Shown here one piece after another: positions 1 through 11,289 of a stretch of 64,000 nucleotides of DNA. Source of the DNA: Euryodendron excelsum (lineage: Eukaryota; Streptophyta; Magnoliopsida; Ericales; Pentaphylacaceae); contig CM065377.1 in NCBI GenBank assembly GCA_033060915.1, positions 55,513,183 through 55,577,182 of the forward strand. Direction: 5' to 3'. How positions within the stretch are numbered: the stretch's first letter is position 1; each line of letters starts with the position of its first letter. Position numbers and translations under genes: made by a program. The notes under the pieces are model-generated. The model was not told where the DNA came from, ran no database searches, and saw only the letters and a list, made by a program, of their open reading frames with translations.

Positions 1-139
1 AGGGACCAAAGGCATGAGGTGAGCACTAAACGAATTTTGGGTTGAAGAGCGATTAGTGGATTGGATCTCCATTAAATCTACTATAACGGAGTAATCTTCA
101 GCTAAGGCCATGGGTAACTTCGTTCTACCTTTTTGTATG
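1..139 (+). mobile_element. Element A, 5' leader just downstream of its primer binding site
   Basis: The first bases (AGGGACCAAAGGCATGAG) align with the reverse complement of element B directly after its tRNA-Asp primer site (GGGGACCAAAGGCACGAG, 18405-18418 region). The similarity continues to 139, where B interrupts it, and resumes at 20157 (ATAGTATGATAGATTTT). The window therefore opens a few bases inside element A. Its 5' LTR and primer site lie to the left of the window. The segment is untranslated leader; no gene is seen. Confidence 0.8.
135..139. repeat. Target site duplication of element B, left copy (GTATG)
   Basis: GTATG directly precedes the TGACTC end of B. The identical GTATG at 20152-20156 directly follows the other end. 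The right copy lies in a short GTATGATA repeat of the target. Confidence 0.9.
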
Positions 140-1884
140 TGACTCACCCCCAAATGTGTCCTACAATTGGAGTTAGTTACCCCGTAAAAGTACGTGGGTC
201 ACGATGAAGTATAAATCGGTAATCTGATATCGTTATCTCCCAAGGGACCTAGCCCAATATAGGCTCTAACACTCACTTCACACTAACTTAACTAGGGTTG
301 AATTGAAATTGTGTGAATTGAATCTAAAATAAAAGGAAAAATAAAATAGATCGAAAATCTTTTGGATTTTGATAATTTTTTTGAATTCCTAAACTATTGT
401 AATGAAAATAAAGGCAATTAACACTAAACAATTAAATTAAAGCAAATTAAAATTAAACTTAAAGCAATTAAAAGGGAATTGGGCTTAAATGATTTAATCA
501 CTCAATTTCATCTAAGGCTTCCAATTGGGTTTATAACTCAAATCAAACACAACATTTAAGTATATTTGATTCGGAGGATTTAACTTTGAAAATCGATAAC
601 TCTCAAACAATTGACATTGGATACATGGTCAATGGGGAATCAAAGATTAATATCATTGATTTAATTAGGGTTAATACCAAATTTGTGGTTTGTGTATTGA
701 ATTAGTCAAACATAGTTAATAACCTAAGTTTTCTAAGGCATCTTCAATCAATTGATAGGAATGAATTTCTAACAATTGTGGAGTATTTGTCTAGTCAATA
801 ATCATTAATTAATATCATTGATTTGGGTAATTAAAATTCCTAAACTTAGTCAATAATTTAGGTTTTCTAAAATTCCACGTGTAGTTACTAGAAATTCGAA
901 TTCTAGGACATTATAACAATTAATTCATGAGATACTTCCATTGAAATTCTTGGATTATTTGAGTGATATTCACATTTGAATCCAATTTAAAAACGAGCTA
1001 ATTAAATTCATCCTAAAAGCGTGCAAAAATATAGGGAAAGCATGAAAAGATTTAAAACTAAAATTTACTTGAATATTAAGAGTGTTTGGTTACAAGAAAA
1101 ATGAAAGAAAGTGCAAGAAAGTAAATGAAAATACAATACAATGAAGAAAAATTAGAAGTTAACTTTATACTACCATTACAAAGATAAATCTAGGCTCAAA
1201 ATGAAGAAAAAAAATAGAAAAACTAACCTCCTTAGAGCTTCCCTCGCTGCCCCCAAAGCTAAAACTAACCCTAACTACACAAAAACCTACAAAACTCCCC
1301 TCAAACTCAGCTTCGAATGCAAAAAATGTAATCTGGAAGTTGAAATAGCGTCCGAACAGACTTCGGATGGTACGTCTGATGCGCATCTAAAGGGCGTTCG
1401 AACAATGCATTTGAAGGTAGTTTGAAGGTCATCTGAACGGTGCATCTAAACAATGCGTCTGACGTAAGTCCAAAGTGTGTCTGATATCAGTTTGGATAGT
1501 AACTATTCATAATTCGACCCAACAACCTTCTAGCTTGATTTTAACTACCTTAGAGCTCAATTCAGTTGACACACATTAGAGTCAAAGTTGTAAATTTTGA
1601 AGTCTTCTTTCTAATGACATAAAAATCAGCTCAATCGGATATTAGAATAAAAAGTTATAGCTAAAACACCCAGAAAAGTTGGACTTCTCATTACCGGTTT
1701 GCTCGTTTTAAACCCGCTTTGATTATTCTTTACATCTATTTGTTTTTATTAGCTCCTATAACTTACAAAACACACAAAAAACATAATAAATCAAATATTG
1801 AACTAAAATAAGATAAATAACTGCAATCTAAGTCTAACAATATGCGAATTAAGGGTCTATGATTATACTTTTAGGGTGTAATCA
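140..1884 (-). repeat. 3' LTR of element B (left copy, about 1.75 kb)
   Basis: It begins TGACTCACCCCCAAATGTG and ends GGTGTAATCA, so in element orientation it is TGATTA...GAGTCA with TG/CA termini. It aligns along its length with 18438-20151. Around 1340-1500 it carries a decayed cluster of GTCCGAACGG/GTCTGACG-type words, which corresponds to the U3 part in element orientation. Confidence 0.88.
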
Positions 1885-1898
1885 CAACCCCCAACTTA
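1885..1898 (-). promoter_or_regulatory. Polypurine tract of element B
   Basis: Plus-strand CAACCCCCAACTTA directly follows the LTR. On the minus strand it reads TAAGTTGGGGGTTG, the usual plus-strand primer position next to the 3' LTR. The same TAAGTTGGGGG core recurs before the LTRs of A, C and E. Confidence 0.8.
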
Positions 1899-3954
1899 CA
1901 TTTTGCTAGTCCTTAGCAAAAACTATAAAAAAAACATAAAGGATAATCTCCACTTTCGTAGGAGTCACGGATGCATTTAGCTTGTGCACAAAACCTTTAA
2001 ATCCCTAGGTTACCCCTAGTGGACAAGTGGTGTCTCGTGAGGGTTTTCAGTAATGATACCCACAATTATCCTTATGTGAATTGCCAATCAAGATAAGAAT
2101 AATGAATTGATGCATAATCCAACTCAAGTTAACATTGATGCTACTCCAAACTCCACACTTGCATTAATATGCAACAACTTATACAAAAGAGAGGTTCATG
2201 TGTGTGGGTGAAGAATCATGCTAAACAACACAAATGAAATTCACTTATGCAAATCAACACTTTTAACGCTTTGATTCAATCCTCACCGGACATACACTCG
2301 CAATTAAAGTCCCACATGGTTCTCACAATGGTATGCTCAACAATGGAGTAAATGTAAAGAGACAAATCAAGTGATATACCAATTACAAAAATCGAAAAGA
2401 TAGAAGTGTATCGACATTAGCATAGCTCCATGGAAGAATGTTCAAAGTTAAGTATTGATTCAAAGAAATTGACAAAATAAAGCTTATACGCTATTGAAAA
2501 CTTCAATCAAGCACAACTTAGATTAACTAAGCCATGTAGAGGTGAAAAGGGCAATGTAGAAGAGGTAAAAGGTAAGAGTAAAGAGAGGGAGCAAATGGTC
2601 ATATTATGTGTGATCAAGGCATGACACAATGCAAAATAACTACAACTTTCTCTTTTCAATGTTTAATACACAAAATCCACTTCTCACTCTTCTCTAAAAA
2701 TATTTTCAACTTTTGAACTCCTTTTTCATTTTTTTTCTTCTTTTTTTCTTCTTTTCTTATTTCTTCTTTTGTTTTTTTTCTTTTTTATACTTCTCCTTTT
2801 GTTTCCATCCTTCTATCATCCCTCTTAAATTCAACAACTACTTTTCATATTTTAATATGCTCTTTTGTATTGAATTCCCCAAATCAATCTCTTCTCATTT
2901 TTTTTCTTTTAGCAACGCAAAAACACTCTTTTTTCACATAAGTGTCCCTTTGCAATGCAAGAGAGGAAATCACGTTGCACTTGAAGAGTGAAAAATCAAC
3001 AAGGGTTAAGAGAAATGCACGGTTTGGCAATGGGAAAGCCATGACTATCAAGAAGAATATGGCAATATCCAAAGTTGTTCAACCAAAGCATTTCATAGAT
3101 TACAAGTGTCAATATCAAGATCAAAACTCAACTCATGAACCAAATACAAGCATAATGAAGCCATTGAATAAAATAAGGTTGAAGAAATTATCCTTGAGTA
3201 CATATAAATGCTCCAAAATGCGATAAATGCTCCAAAGCTCACAAGGTAATAATTTCCACTAATATAAGGATGAAAGTGCAAATGCTAGTAACAAAATGTT
3301 TTGTAAAGCATGATTGTGCATAATGATGTAATCTCCTTTACAAATGCATGAATTAAGCAATTCCCACAACATGTTGGGTATGAAGAGTGATTTAACATCC
3401 TCTTGAGTAAAGATACATGAAAGAGTTCCTATCTTCTAATCTCAAAAGGCACTTTCACAAGTTAATTTTTTTTTTTATAGGGTGCAAAGTAAAGAAATAA
3501 AAATAAAAAAATAGAGGCAAAGCCTCTATCTCACCCCCAACTTAAAATTATGCATTGTCCTCAAGAAATGAAAATAAAGCATGGAATGCAAATAAATGAT
3601 GGAAAAAGGAAAATAGGGAGCCTAAGGCAACCCCAACTTATAATGAGAAATAAACTAATAAAACAAAGAAATAAAACAACTACTACTACTCCTACCCTAA
3701 TTAGAGAGAGAAAATCACCCAATGCCATAAAGTGAGAATTTGCCATCATTCTACACCCCCAACTTAGAGATTTGTAAAAAGCTCATGCAAACATAAGAAT
3801 AGACAATGGACACTTCTTTGATGAACTCAATGATAAAACTTTGAAGCACATAGGGGTAAAAAGGGTCATGAAAGGTAGAAAATGGAAAATAATCATACAC
3901 AAAAGTGCCCATTATGCTCATGCCATAAAGTGCTTGACCCTCCCCTTCTTTTAA
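1899..3954 (-). other. Non-coding 3' internal region of element B
   Basis: No credible gene is seen. The first 150 bases contain a block shared with A, E and H (GGACTAGCAAAA next to the PPT, then a stretch around CGTAGGAGTCACG and CCTAGGTTACCCCTAGTGGA). A pyrimidine-rich tract covers about 2690-2790. Short ORFs here are low-complexity and have no family resemblance. The segment from about 2940 to 3450 is also recognisable in A, E and, more weakly, C. Confidence 0.7.
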
Positions 3955-4612
3955 TTAGTCGTTCACGTGAGTGATGTTTGGTTCCAATGTTGGGACATGG
4001 AGCTCCAAAGGCTCCGGTAGAATAGGACTAGGTGTGAGAGGCATAAAAGTAGGAATCGCATGATCCCTCGACATGGTAGGAATGGCCTCTAGACCATTAA
4101 CATCCTCTTTGACTTGCACATCCCCAACATTTGACAAACCAAAATCATCATTAAGGGTAGTCTCATTACTACCCTTCTCTTCTTGTTTGGAGTCCCCAAT
4201 TTCGGACTTCTCTCTCTTAAATTTTTCATCCCAAAATTCATTTTTAATTATTTTATCTCTCACTGTAGGAACGTCTTCCTTAGACACAAAGTCTTGGTAA
4301 AGGATAGTTTGGTTAATGATATCCTTATTCCTATGGTTAGTGATGGGATGAGCGGCTTCACTTAGGCGCCCTTGCCTAATAAGAACATGTAGAGATTACA
4401 CAAGAGACTTGTCCTCCACTTGGACAACCAAGGTTTGCATTAAAAGAGTCAATTGACTCTTTATCTCATTAAGGTCTTCATTTACTTTAGAGTTCACTTC
4501 TCCTTGAAATTTTATCGCTAGTTGAAGAGTGTCCTCTAAAGTATCCTCTATGGTGTCCTCTTGTGTGCTAGTGTAAGGAATGTGATATTCCTCATAGGGT
4601 AAAAATTGGGCA
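3955..4612 (-). pseudogene. Gag-like protein of element B, distal part (split by C)
   Basis: Minus strand. The open part (4287-3955, 110 codons) is acidic and ends in a proline-rich tail (FMPLTPSPILPEPLELHVPT). Upstream, at about 4565-4440, the reading contains EDTLEDTLQLAIKFQ and later KSQLTLLMQTL. Element C gag has EDTLQQFIQAQG and KSQLTLLTQAL in the same arrangement (14279-14180), so this gene derives from the C-terminal half of an Athila gag. It has no CCHC knuckle and no protease. Element C inserted inside the gene; the N-terminal part continues at 17714-17920. The homologous gene of A is at 20487-21595. The function is unknown; a packaging or RNA-binding role would be a guess. Confidence 0.7.
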
Positions 4613-4617
4613 TGGGA
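4613..4617. repeat. Target site duplication of element C, left copy (TGGGA)
   Basis: TGGGA directly precedes TGACTCG of the C LTR. The identical TGGGA follows the other LTR at 17709-17713. Confidence 0.92.
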
Positions 4618-6189
4618 TGACTCGTCCTTTCTATGCTCACCGCAATGAAGGTGCTTGTAGTTTAAGTGGGGGTACTCCCACTATCGTGTTCTTCCATGAG
4701 ACTTGTGCCAATCTAGCAATATAAACGAGTAGAGTTTAGAAACTTATTCAAATTGTAATCGCAAACCAAGAGTGGAATCGATGGCTATGTTAACTAAATT
4801 TGACCGAAAATCTTTTGGTGTTTGAGGATATGGTTTACTAGCAACTAGGCAAACAATTGAATTGAAATTAAACCCAATAACTTGATTCTAACTAAAGCAA
4901 TTTGACAATTATGAAAATTCTACTACAACAACCACAATTATGACTAAATTAACTCTTAATTTAACTGAAATTCCAAATGAGCACAAGTAGGGATTTAACT
5001 TAATTAAAAAGGGGGTTTGGGTTCAAATGTTCCAATCTACCAATTCTAGCACGGAATTTGAAAGGGGGAGTTTGGGTTAACTCAAATCAAGAACCGTCCA
5101 AAGGCCCTTGATTCGGAAAGTTTAGCTTTGAAATTTTATGGATCTCTAATTATTTTGGAATTAAGTTTTATCACCATTTATGGGTTCTTTAGAAATAAAT
5201 CACATGTTATTAACTATGATTGTAGATATAAAATTTCTACAACAATTAATTCCAATATAATTAGAGAAAAATATGCAAAATAGATATTCAACAAGATTCA
5301 AGGACTCCCCTTTCATTTTCCATGCCTTCTTTGGTAGATCTTCATATTTGTTCCCAAACAATGAGTTTAACTTGAAGATTCCATGGTTGAGAGCTTTTCA
5401 CAGTATAGAGACAACATCTTGACTTTAAATCAAAAGTGAATATATATTGAACTATAGAAAATGTGAAAGATTACACTAAATCAACACTAGAAAACTATCT
5501 AAACACTTCCCAAAGTCCTAAATACAACAAAGTAAAGTAAATCTAAGCAAAATACATGATTTTCCCCTATTCTCCCTCTCTACCCGCAGCTCAAACCCTA
5601 AAAACTAACATATCCCCCTTTTTTCTTCGACTGCTGGGTTGTGGGGCAAATCTGAGCTCACTATCCGAAGTGCGTCCTAAGTACGTCCGATATGCATCCG
5701 AACGCACCGTCCAGACGGTGGCATAACCGTTCAGACGGTTATTTCACTGTTCCGAGGGTCTTTAGACGTAGAATCTCGACTCTGTATTTCTTCGAACGAA
5801 AAAAGATGCATCTGTGATAGCTTAGAACGGGAAAAATGGACTTTGGAACGACTTTGAACAGTAAATATCGACTTTGGAACTCCGATCTCCGTCGTAGCAT
5901 CCGAACGGTAATTCGCCCGTTCGAACGGAGCTTCTGAACGATATAGGCGTCCGAACAGTCATTTATCCGTCTGAACTCACCATCCAAGCGGTGGGAACCG
6001 TCCGAACGATCCGTCCGGACGGACTTCTCCTCTTTAGGCCCTTTTTCACTATTTTATCACCAAAAACCTACAATACACATGAAAAACCACTATAAGTCAA
6101 TTTATTGCAAAAAACCTATTATAATACCCATATAGAGGTTAACAAACACTTAATTAGGGGACAAAGATTACATTTTTAGAGTGGAATCA
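4618..6189 (-). repeat. 3' LTR of element C (left copy)
   Basis: It runs TGACTCG...GTGGAATCA on the plus strand and is collinear and highly similar to 16148-17708. The largest differences are gains and losses inside the palindrome cluster (5641-6035). Confidence 0.93.
5641..6035. repeat. Palindrome cluster in U3 of the element C left LTR
   Basis: Repeated 14-base words around the palindrome ACCGTCCGGACGGT, for example ACCGTCCAGACGGT at 5706-5719 and ACCGTTCAGACGGT at 5726-5739, plus partial copies to about 6035. Several differ from the palindrome only by CG to CA or TG changes. In element orientation the cluster starts about 150 bases into the LTR. Confidence 0.85.
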
Positions 6190-6205
6190 ACACCCCCCAA
6201 CTTAG
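6190..6205 (-). promoter_or_regulatory. Polypurine tract of element C
   Basis: Plus-strand ACACCCCCCAACTTAG adjoins the 3' LTR. The minus strand reads CTAAGTTGGGGGGTGT, purine-rich and directly upstream of TGATTCC. Confidence 0.85.
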
Positions 6206-7885
6206 TTTTTGCTAGTCCCTAGCAAAAAATGTATTATAGAAAGGAGATAATTAAAGACGATAAAAGAAACAAAATATGCACAACCCACTCAAGATATCGA
6301 TGGACGCATCTCAAATCTCAAACACATGTAGGAGTTTATGCAAAAATTCATACACTAGAGAAGTTTGTGCGCGTGTGCTTGATAAGCCAATACTAAGCAA
6401 CATATAAGGAACTCAATTGTGCACTTCCGAACCGTAAAGTTTTGATTCAATCCTCACCGGGCATACACTCAGAATGAAAGACCCACATGGTTCACATAAT
6501 GATATGTTCAACAATGGAGTAAATGTACAAGGCAAAACAAGTGAACATATCCAAAACGAAGAACCGGACAACATGTATGTGTATTGCCTTTGGCATAACT
6601 TCCTGAAAGAATGTTCATAGATGCACAATGATTCAAAGAATTGACAAGATAAAACTTTTACTCTAATGAAAATTATAATGAAACATCTTTGGATCGATTA
6701 AGTGATTTGGAAGGTGAAGAGGTAAAGTAGGAGTAATGAAAGGTAAATACAAAACACATCACATGTCAATGAGATGATGAAAAGATATCATATCCAACTC
6801 CTCCCTTGTTATGTACCCGAAGATCCGAACAATAAACATTTTCAATTTTTTTACAACTCCTTCTCTGTAACTTCGATGCCACTTTGCATGATACTCATAA
6901 CTTCTTCTTCTTCTTTTTTATTTTATTTTATTTTATTTTTTATCATATACCCACTTCTTTTTCTTTTCTCTTACTCTTTTTTTTCTCTTCTTCTTTTTTT
7001 TATTTTTATTTTTTATCTTCGTTTCCCCAACATAGTATAGAATAGGGTTATGAAGTACAAAAATTTCAATGATATCTTTCTAGGAAGAAGTTGGTGATAA
7101 ATGGGTTATATGGTGAAAGAAAAAAGGATAATGGCTATCAAGAAGGAAATGGGCTTAGAATTACATAAAGATGCCAAATTATAATATTTCATATAGTAAA
7201 AGTGTCAATATCAAGATCAGAACTCATCTTATGAACCAAATGCAAGCATAAAGAAGTTATTCAAGAGAAATGAGGGTGAAAGATCAATCTTTGAGTAAAT
7301 GTAGACTCTCAAAAAGACGGTAAACGCTCTAAAGCTCACAAGGTGATAATCTCCACTAAGTATGGACGAAAATGCAAAGTAGAGTAACAAAAATATGTTG
7401 CAAAGCATAACTCATATGAAAAGTGTATACCTTTCTACCAATGCATGAATCAAGCACTTTCCATGGAGTTAAAAGTAAGACAACGAGTCCATCTTAATCT
7501 AAGTTGGGTCTTAATGTCAAAAACGGTGTTATAGTGCATCAAAAATGAGGAGTCAACACATCTATCGCAAAAGCTAGTAAAGCATGCATAATAAGATATG
7601 TAGTGAGAGAAATGAAGATTGATACTGATACCATACACTACCAAAATTTCCATCAAAATGGTACAGGCGAGTAACATAAACCAAACTCTGAGAACACCTG
7701 TAACTAAACAAACCAAAAATACAAGATAGATAACAAGGGGACACAAAAATAAATGATGTACAGTAAAGAAAGCTCAAAACATAATCCACTATATCAAAAC
7801 AATATACACTATGTCAAAATAATATACAAAATATGATGCAATGATATGCCATGTGTGTATAAAAGGCATCAAAATCCTAGACTCT
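6206..7885 (-). other. Non-coding 3' region of element C
   Basis: It lies between the extra ORF and the PPT. No gene is supported. It starts with the family block GTCCCTAGCAAAA and contains a pyrimidine-rich tract at about 6900-7030. The ORFs seen here (for example 7450-7746 minus) have no recognisable domains and are not conserved in the related copies. Confidence 0.65.
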
Positions 7886-9352
7886 AATCAATAATCTCCA
7901 TCATCATCTGGAGGCGGTGCAACAGCAGACCTAAGGGCCCGGACCTCAACAAACAGCTCCTCTATCATCTTGGTCTGGCCTTGGGTCTGACCTTGAAGTG
8001 CGGTAATCTGCTCAGACTAAGCTCGGATCTGGCCCTGGAATGCAGTACTCTGCTCAAACTGGGAATGGATTAGGCCCTTAAGTGCAACAAAATGAGCTGC
8101 GTGGGCAGCCTCCAGCCTAGCAATGTCGACAGACTGCTGTGCTGATCCTGCAGTTAACATATCTGAGGTCTATCGCATCTGCTTGAGCATCTGCAATACC
8201 GGATCGGGCATCGGCAGGGGCTAAAAGTGCTGCTGCTGCTGCTGCTGCTGATGCTGATGAATATCTAGGTCATACTGGTCCAGATCAGTAAGATCCGGCT
8301 TAGCAAGTCTCGGCTGCTGCTGCTGCTGTTGTGGCTGTGGCTGTGGCTGTGGCTGTAGCTGGAACTGCTCTTGCTGCTGCTGCTGCAGTCTGCGAGATCT
8401 CAATCCCCGCTGGATGGTGGATCTACCGATGGCCTCCCTCGACGGCGGGAGACGAGGAAGTCCAACAGCAGGGGCCCCAATTGTAGTCTCGATCACCCGT
8501 GTCAAAAGAATCGCGAAAGGGATGGATCCCTGAGCATGCGGGTGCAAGACCTCCTCCGCTAGGGCTCTAAACTGAAATAACGGGAGATCTATGGTCCTAC
8601 CCGCCCCAATAGCCCACAAAAGACTAGCCCTGCCCCTCTTAACCTCAGAATGCCTAACAATGGGGTAAATGGACTGACAACAAAAAATGTACAAAGGGGC
8701 GTAAATCGGAAGCAATGAGCTGACCGCCACTTGCCAACGCATACCCCAATCAGTACCTGGGAGGCAAACCTCATCAGAAATGACACTGAAGTCATCTAGG
8801 GCCCCCCTAGATGGGAAACCATACTGAGGGTCTGCCACCCTAGGCAGCCCATACAACTCCGCAAAAGTGCCGAGGGTGATCCCAATGTCAAACCCCCTTA
8901 CCCAGGACGTAATCTGCTCGTGTCTTGGGGTAATACAACAAGCTGTCACGTTCGCCATAAACTCGGTGAGCAAGACAAAAATGGCCTCTCAACCCCGGGC
9001 CTCAAAGGCCTGGGCCCACAAAAATTTGGGGTCCCTAAACTGATCTAGGTCCATCTGGCACTCAAGAACTATACCCCTCTTAATCCAAGTCTGGGAGAAT
9101 GCCTTGAAGGCATCCTCTGACACAAACAAGTGACATCATAGGCTGGGGCTGGCTCAGCCTCAGCTGCGCCAGCCGGAAGGGCACCTGGGGCCCCTCTGCC
9201 TGCCATAAGTATCTAAACACCCTATAAAGTCTCTTAGGTAAAGAATAAAATACGCGAGGAAAGGTAAAGGAATACCTAGGGAAGCGTGAAACAAAGGGCG
9301 GAGGAGTCAAGGGCGCGTGCTCGGGCTCTGGCAGGGCTCCGCTGTCGTCCAA
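7886..9352 (-). pseudogene. Extra ORF of element C, downstream of pol (plant transposon-protein type)
   Basis: Minus strand, downstream of integrase, where Athila elements carry a third ORF. The conserved core reads from about 9118 to 8380 and includes DAFKAFSQTW, LLTEFMANV, VRGFDIGI, FAELYGLP, LPGTDWGMRW and SLLPIYAPLYI. It resembles the domain usually annotated as putative plant transposon protein; I give this from memory of the family pattern. A glutamine-rich stretch follows (8370-8230), then a probable coiled-coil tail ending PPPDDDGDY near 7890. Breaks: TGA at 8991-8989 where tryptophan is expected, TAG at 8223-8221, further stops in the tail, and a frame change near 9135. The N-terminal limit is uncertain. 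No signal peptide or membrane segment is evident, so an envelope role is not supported. A degraded homologue lies at 58220-59265. Confidence 0.7.
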
Positions 9353-9429
9353 AAGCTCTCAAAACTCCCCGTATAGCGTATGTAGTGAGTCTGAACTCAA
9401 TACAGACGCTGCCTATTTATAGGGGACGC

Positions 9430-9620
9430 TAAGCGTTCGAGGCGCATCTGGATATCGTCCGGACGCACCGTCCGAACGGTGACTAACCGTCCGAACGGTC
9501 AAAAAAATGTCCGAACGGTCAAAAACCCGTCTGAACGGTACGATCAACACGCGTCTGGATACCGTCCGAATAGGAAATAATTACACAACAGGCCGTTCGA
9601 ATTCACCGTCCGAACAGACA
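9430..9620. repeat. Palindrome cluster in the integrase-to-ORF spacer of element C
   Basis: ACCGTCCGAACGGT occurs exactly at 9467-9480 and 9486-9499. Partial copies follow at 9508-9519, 9527-9539 and near 9605. These are the same words as in the C LTRs, although this site is about 3.2 kb away from the nearer LTR. It lies directly upstream (element orientation) of the extra ORF. Confidence 0.88.
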
Positions 9621-9801
9621 AACGCGTTCGGACACACTGTCCGAATGGTAAATCCCAAAAAATTCGATTTAATACAGGAAAACCCAAAAAACTCAAAAGA
9701 CTATACAAAAACTAACTTAAACATCAAAAACTGCAAAAGAACAAAAGAGAACAAACCAAATTATACAAATTTACACAAAAATTAAGCGTGAAACAAGCTC
9801 G

Positions 9802-9821
9802 CCCCCCCCCCCCCCCCCCCC
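9802..9821. repeat. C homopolymer (20 bases)
   Basis: An uninterrupted run of cytosines in the non-coding spacer between the integrase end and the palindrome cluster. On the minus strand it is a G run with quadruplex potential. Its length is likely to be unreliable in assembly. Confidence 0.85.
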
Positions 9822-9962
9822 TCTTAAGAGATTGCATTGTCCTCAAAGCAACAATAACATGAAAGAGACTGGGACAACAACCACGGGAGGGCGGGAGCAT
9901 ATAGGGGACAATCATCGAGTCAAGATTGGTGGATCAATGAGATCCACACAATCTACCTCGCC

Positions 9963-11289
9963 TCAGAAGGGCTCGAAGTAAGGCTTTAACCTTTGCCCAT
10001 TGACCTTGAAAGGTGTGTCATTCTTAAGATTTTGCACCTCAATAGCACCATAGAGAAAGATTTCCTTAATTTGGTAGGGGCCGGACCATTCACTCCTCAA
10101 CTTTCCCAGAAAGAGATGCAACCGGGAATTATAGAGAAGAACTTTTTGACCAATATGAAAAGATTTGCGATGAATGTGTTAGTCATGACGGACTTTCATT
10201 TTAGCCTTTGAAATTTTTGCATTTTCATACTCATCATTTCTTATTTCATCTAGCTCATTCAATTGGAGCTTCCTGTGGTCGCCGGTTTCACCCAACCCCT
10301 CATTATATTGCCGAATAGCCCAATATGCCTTATGTTCAACCTCAACCGGGAGGTGACATGCTTTTTCATACACAAGACGGTACGGGGAGGCACCTAGAAT
10401 AGTTTTGTAGGCCGTTCGATAGGCTCACAATGCATCAATTAAGCGCAAAGACCAATCCTTTCAAGACGGATTAACCATCTTTTCTAAGATTGTCTTGATT
10501 TCAAGGTTGGCTAATTCGACTTGACCTTGTGTTTGGGGATGGTATGACAAACCAACCTTGTGAATAATGCCGTACTTTCTCATGAGTATCCCTAATGGCT
10601 TATTACAGAAATGGGAGCCACCATCACTGATGATGGCCCGAGGCATACCAAACCGGGAAAAAATATATTCTTTGAAGAATTTGACCACAACTTGGTGGTC
10701 ATTGGTTCGTGCCGGTATTGCCTCTGCCTATTTGGAAACATAATCTATAGCCACTAAGATATAAAGATACCCAAAAGAACTAGGAAATGGACCCATGAAG
10801 TCTATACCCCAACAATCAAAAACCTCCAAAACAAGGATAGGGTTAAGGGGCATCATGTGTTTCCTAGAAAGGCTCCCTAGCGTTTGACATCTATCACACG
10901 CCACACAAAATGAATGCACATCTTTAAATATAGTTGGCCAATAGAGTCCACCTTGCAAAATTTTGGCCACGGTTTTCTTCGAAGAGAAATGGCCCCCACA
11001 TGCATGAGAATGGCAAAATTTCATTACACTTTCAAATTCCTCATCCGGCACACATCGCCGTAACACTTGATCCGAGCAATATTTGAACAAATACGGCTCG
11101 TCCCAAAAAAATTATCTCACTAACCTAAAGAATTGCCTCTTGTCCAATGCGAACCAATGAGAAGGAATGGCTTTTGTGGCCAAATAGTTGGCCACATCAG
11201 TATACCAAGGAGTTAAGGCTTGATTCAAGGCATTGCAAGACATGAGTTGCTCATTGGGGAAGGTCTCATAAAATAGGAAAGTCATCTTT
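9963..11289 (-). pseudogene. Integrase of element C
   Basis: Minus strand. A linker with PNEQLMSCNALNQ and DVANYLATKAIPSHW precedes the zinc-binding domain, which has CHSHACGGHFSSKKT and CVACDRCQ (HHCC type). The catalytic core keeps all three acidic positions: WGIDFMGPF, ISDGGSHFCN and GQVELANLEIK. The C-terminal part reads [21 protein letters not shown] and [11 protein letters not shown] and ends at TGA 9965-9963. The enzyme would join the cDNA to chromosomal DNA. Breaks: TAG at 10730-10728 after IDYVSK, TGA at 10463-10461 where arginine is expected (CGA to TGA), another TGA about 45 bases further downstream, and a frame change into the preceding RNase H near 11290. Confidence 0.88.

Noticed and set aside
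2713..2991. Phe/Leu-rich ORF resembling a membrane protein
   Set aside because: It arises from a T-rich tract in the non-coding 3' region of B.
6774..7040. Phe/Leu-rich ORF in element C, possible envelope transmembrane segment
   Set aside because: It is on the strand opposite to the element genes and comes from a T/C-rich tract conserved only as composition.
8221..8390. Possible CRISPR or minisatellite (CTG/GCTGTG repeats)
   Set aside because: These are short in-frame codon repeats giving the glutamine-rich part of the extra ORF.
9430..9660. Palindrome cluster as a CRISPR array
   Set aside because: Spacing is irregular, the words are self-complementary and 14 bases long, and the context is a plant retrotransposon.
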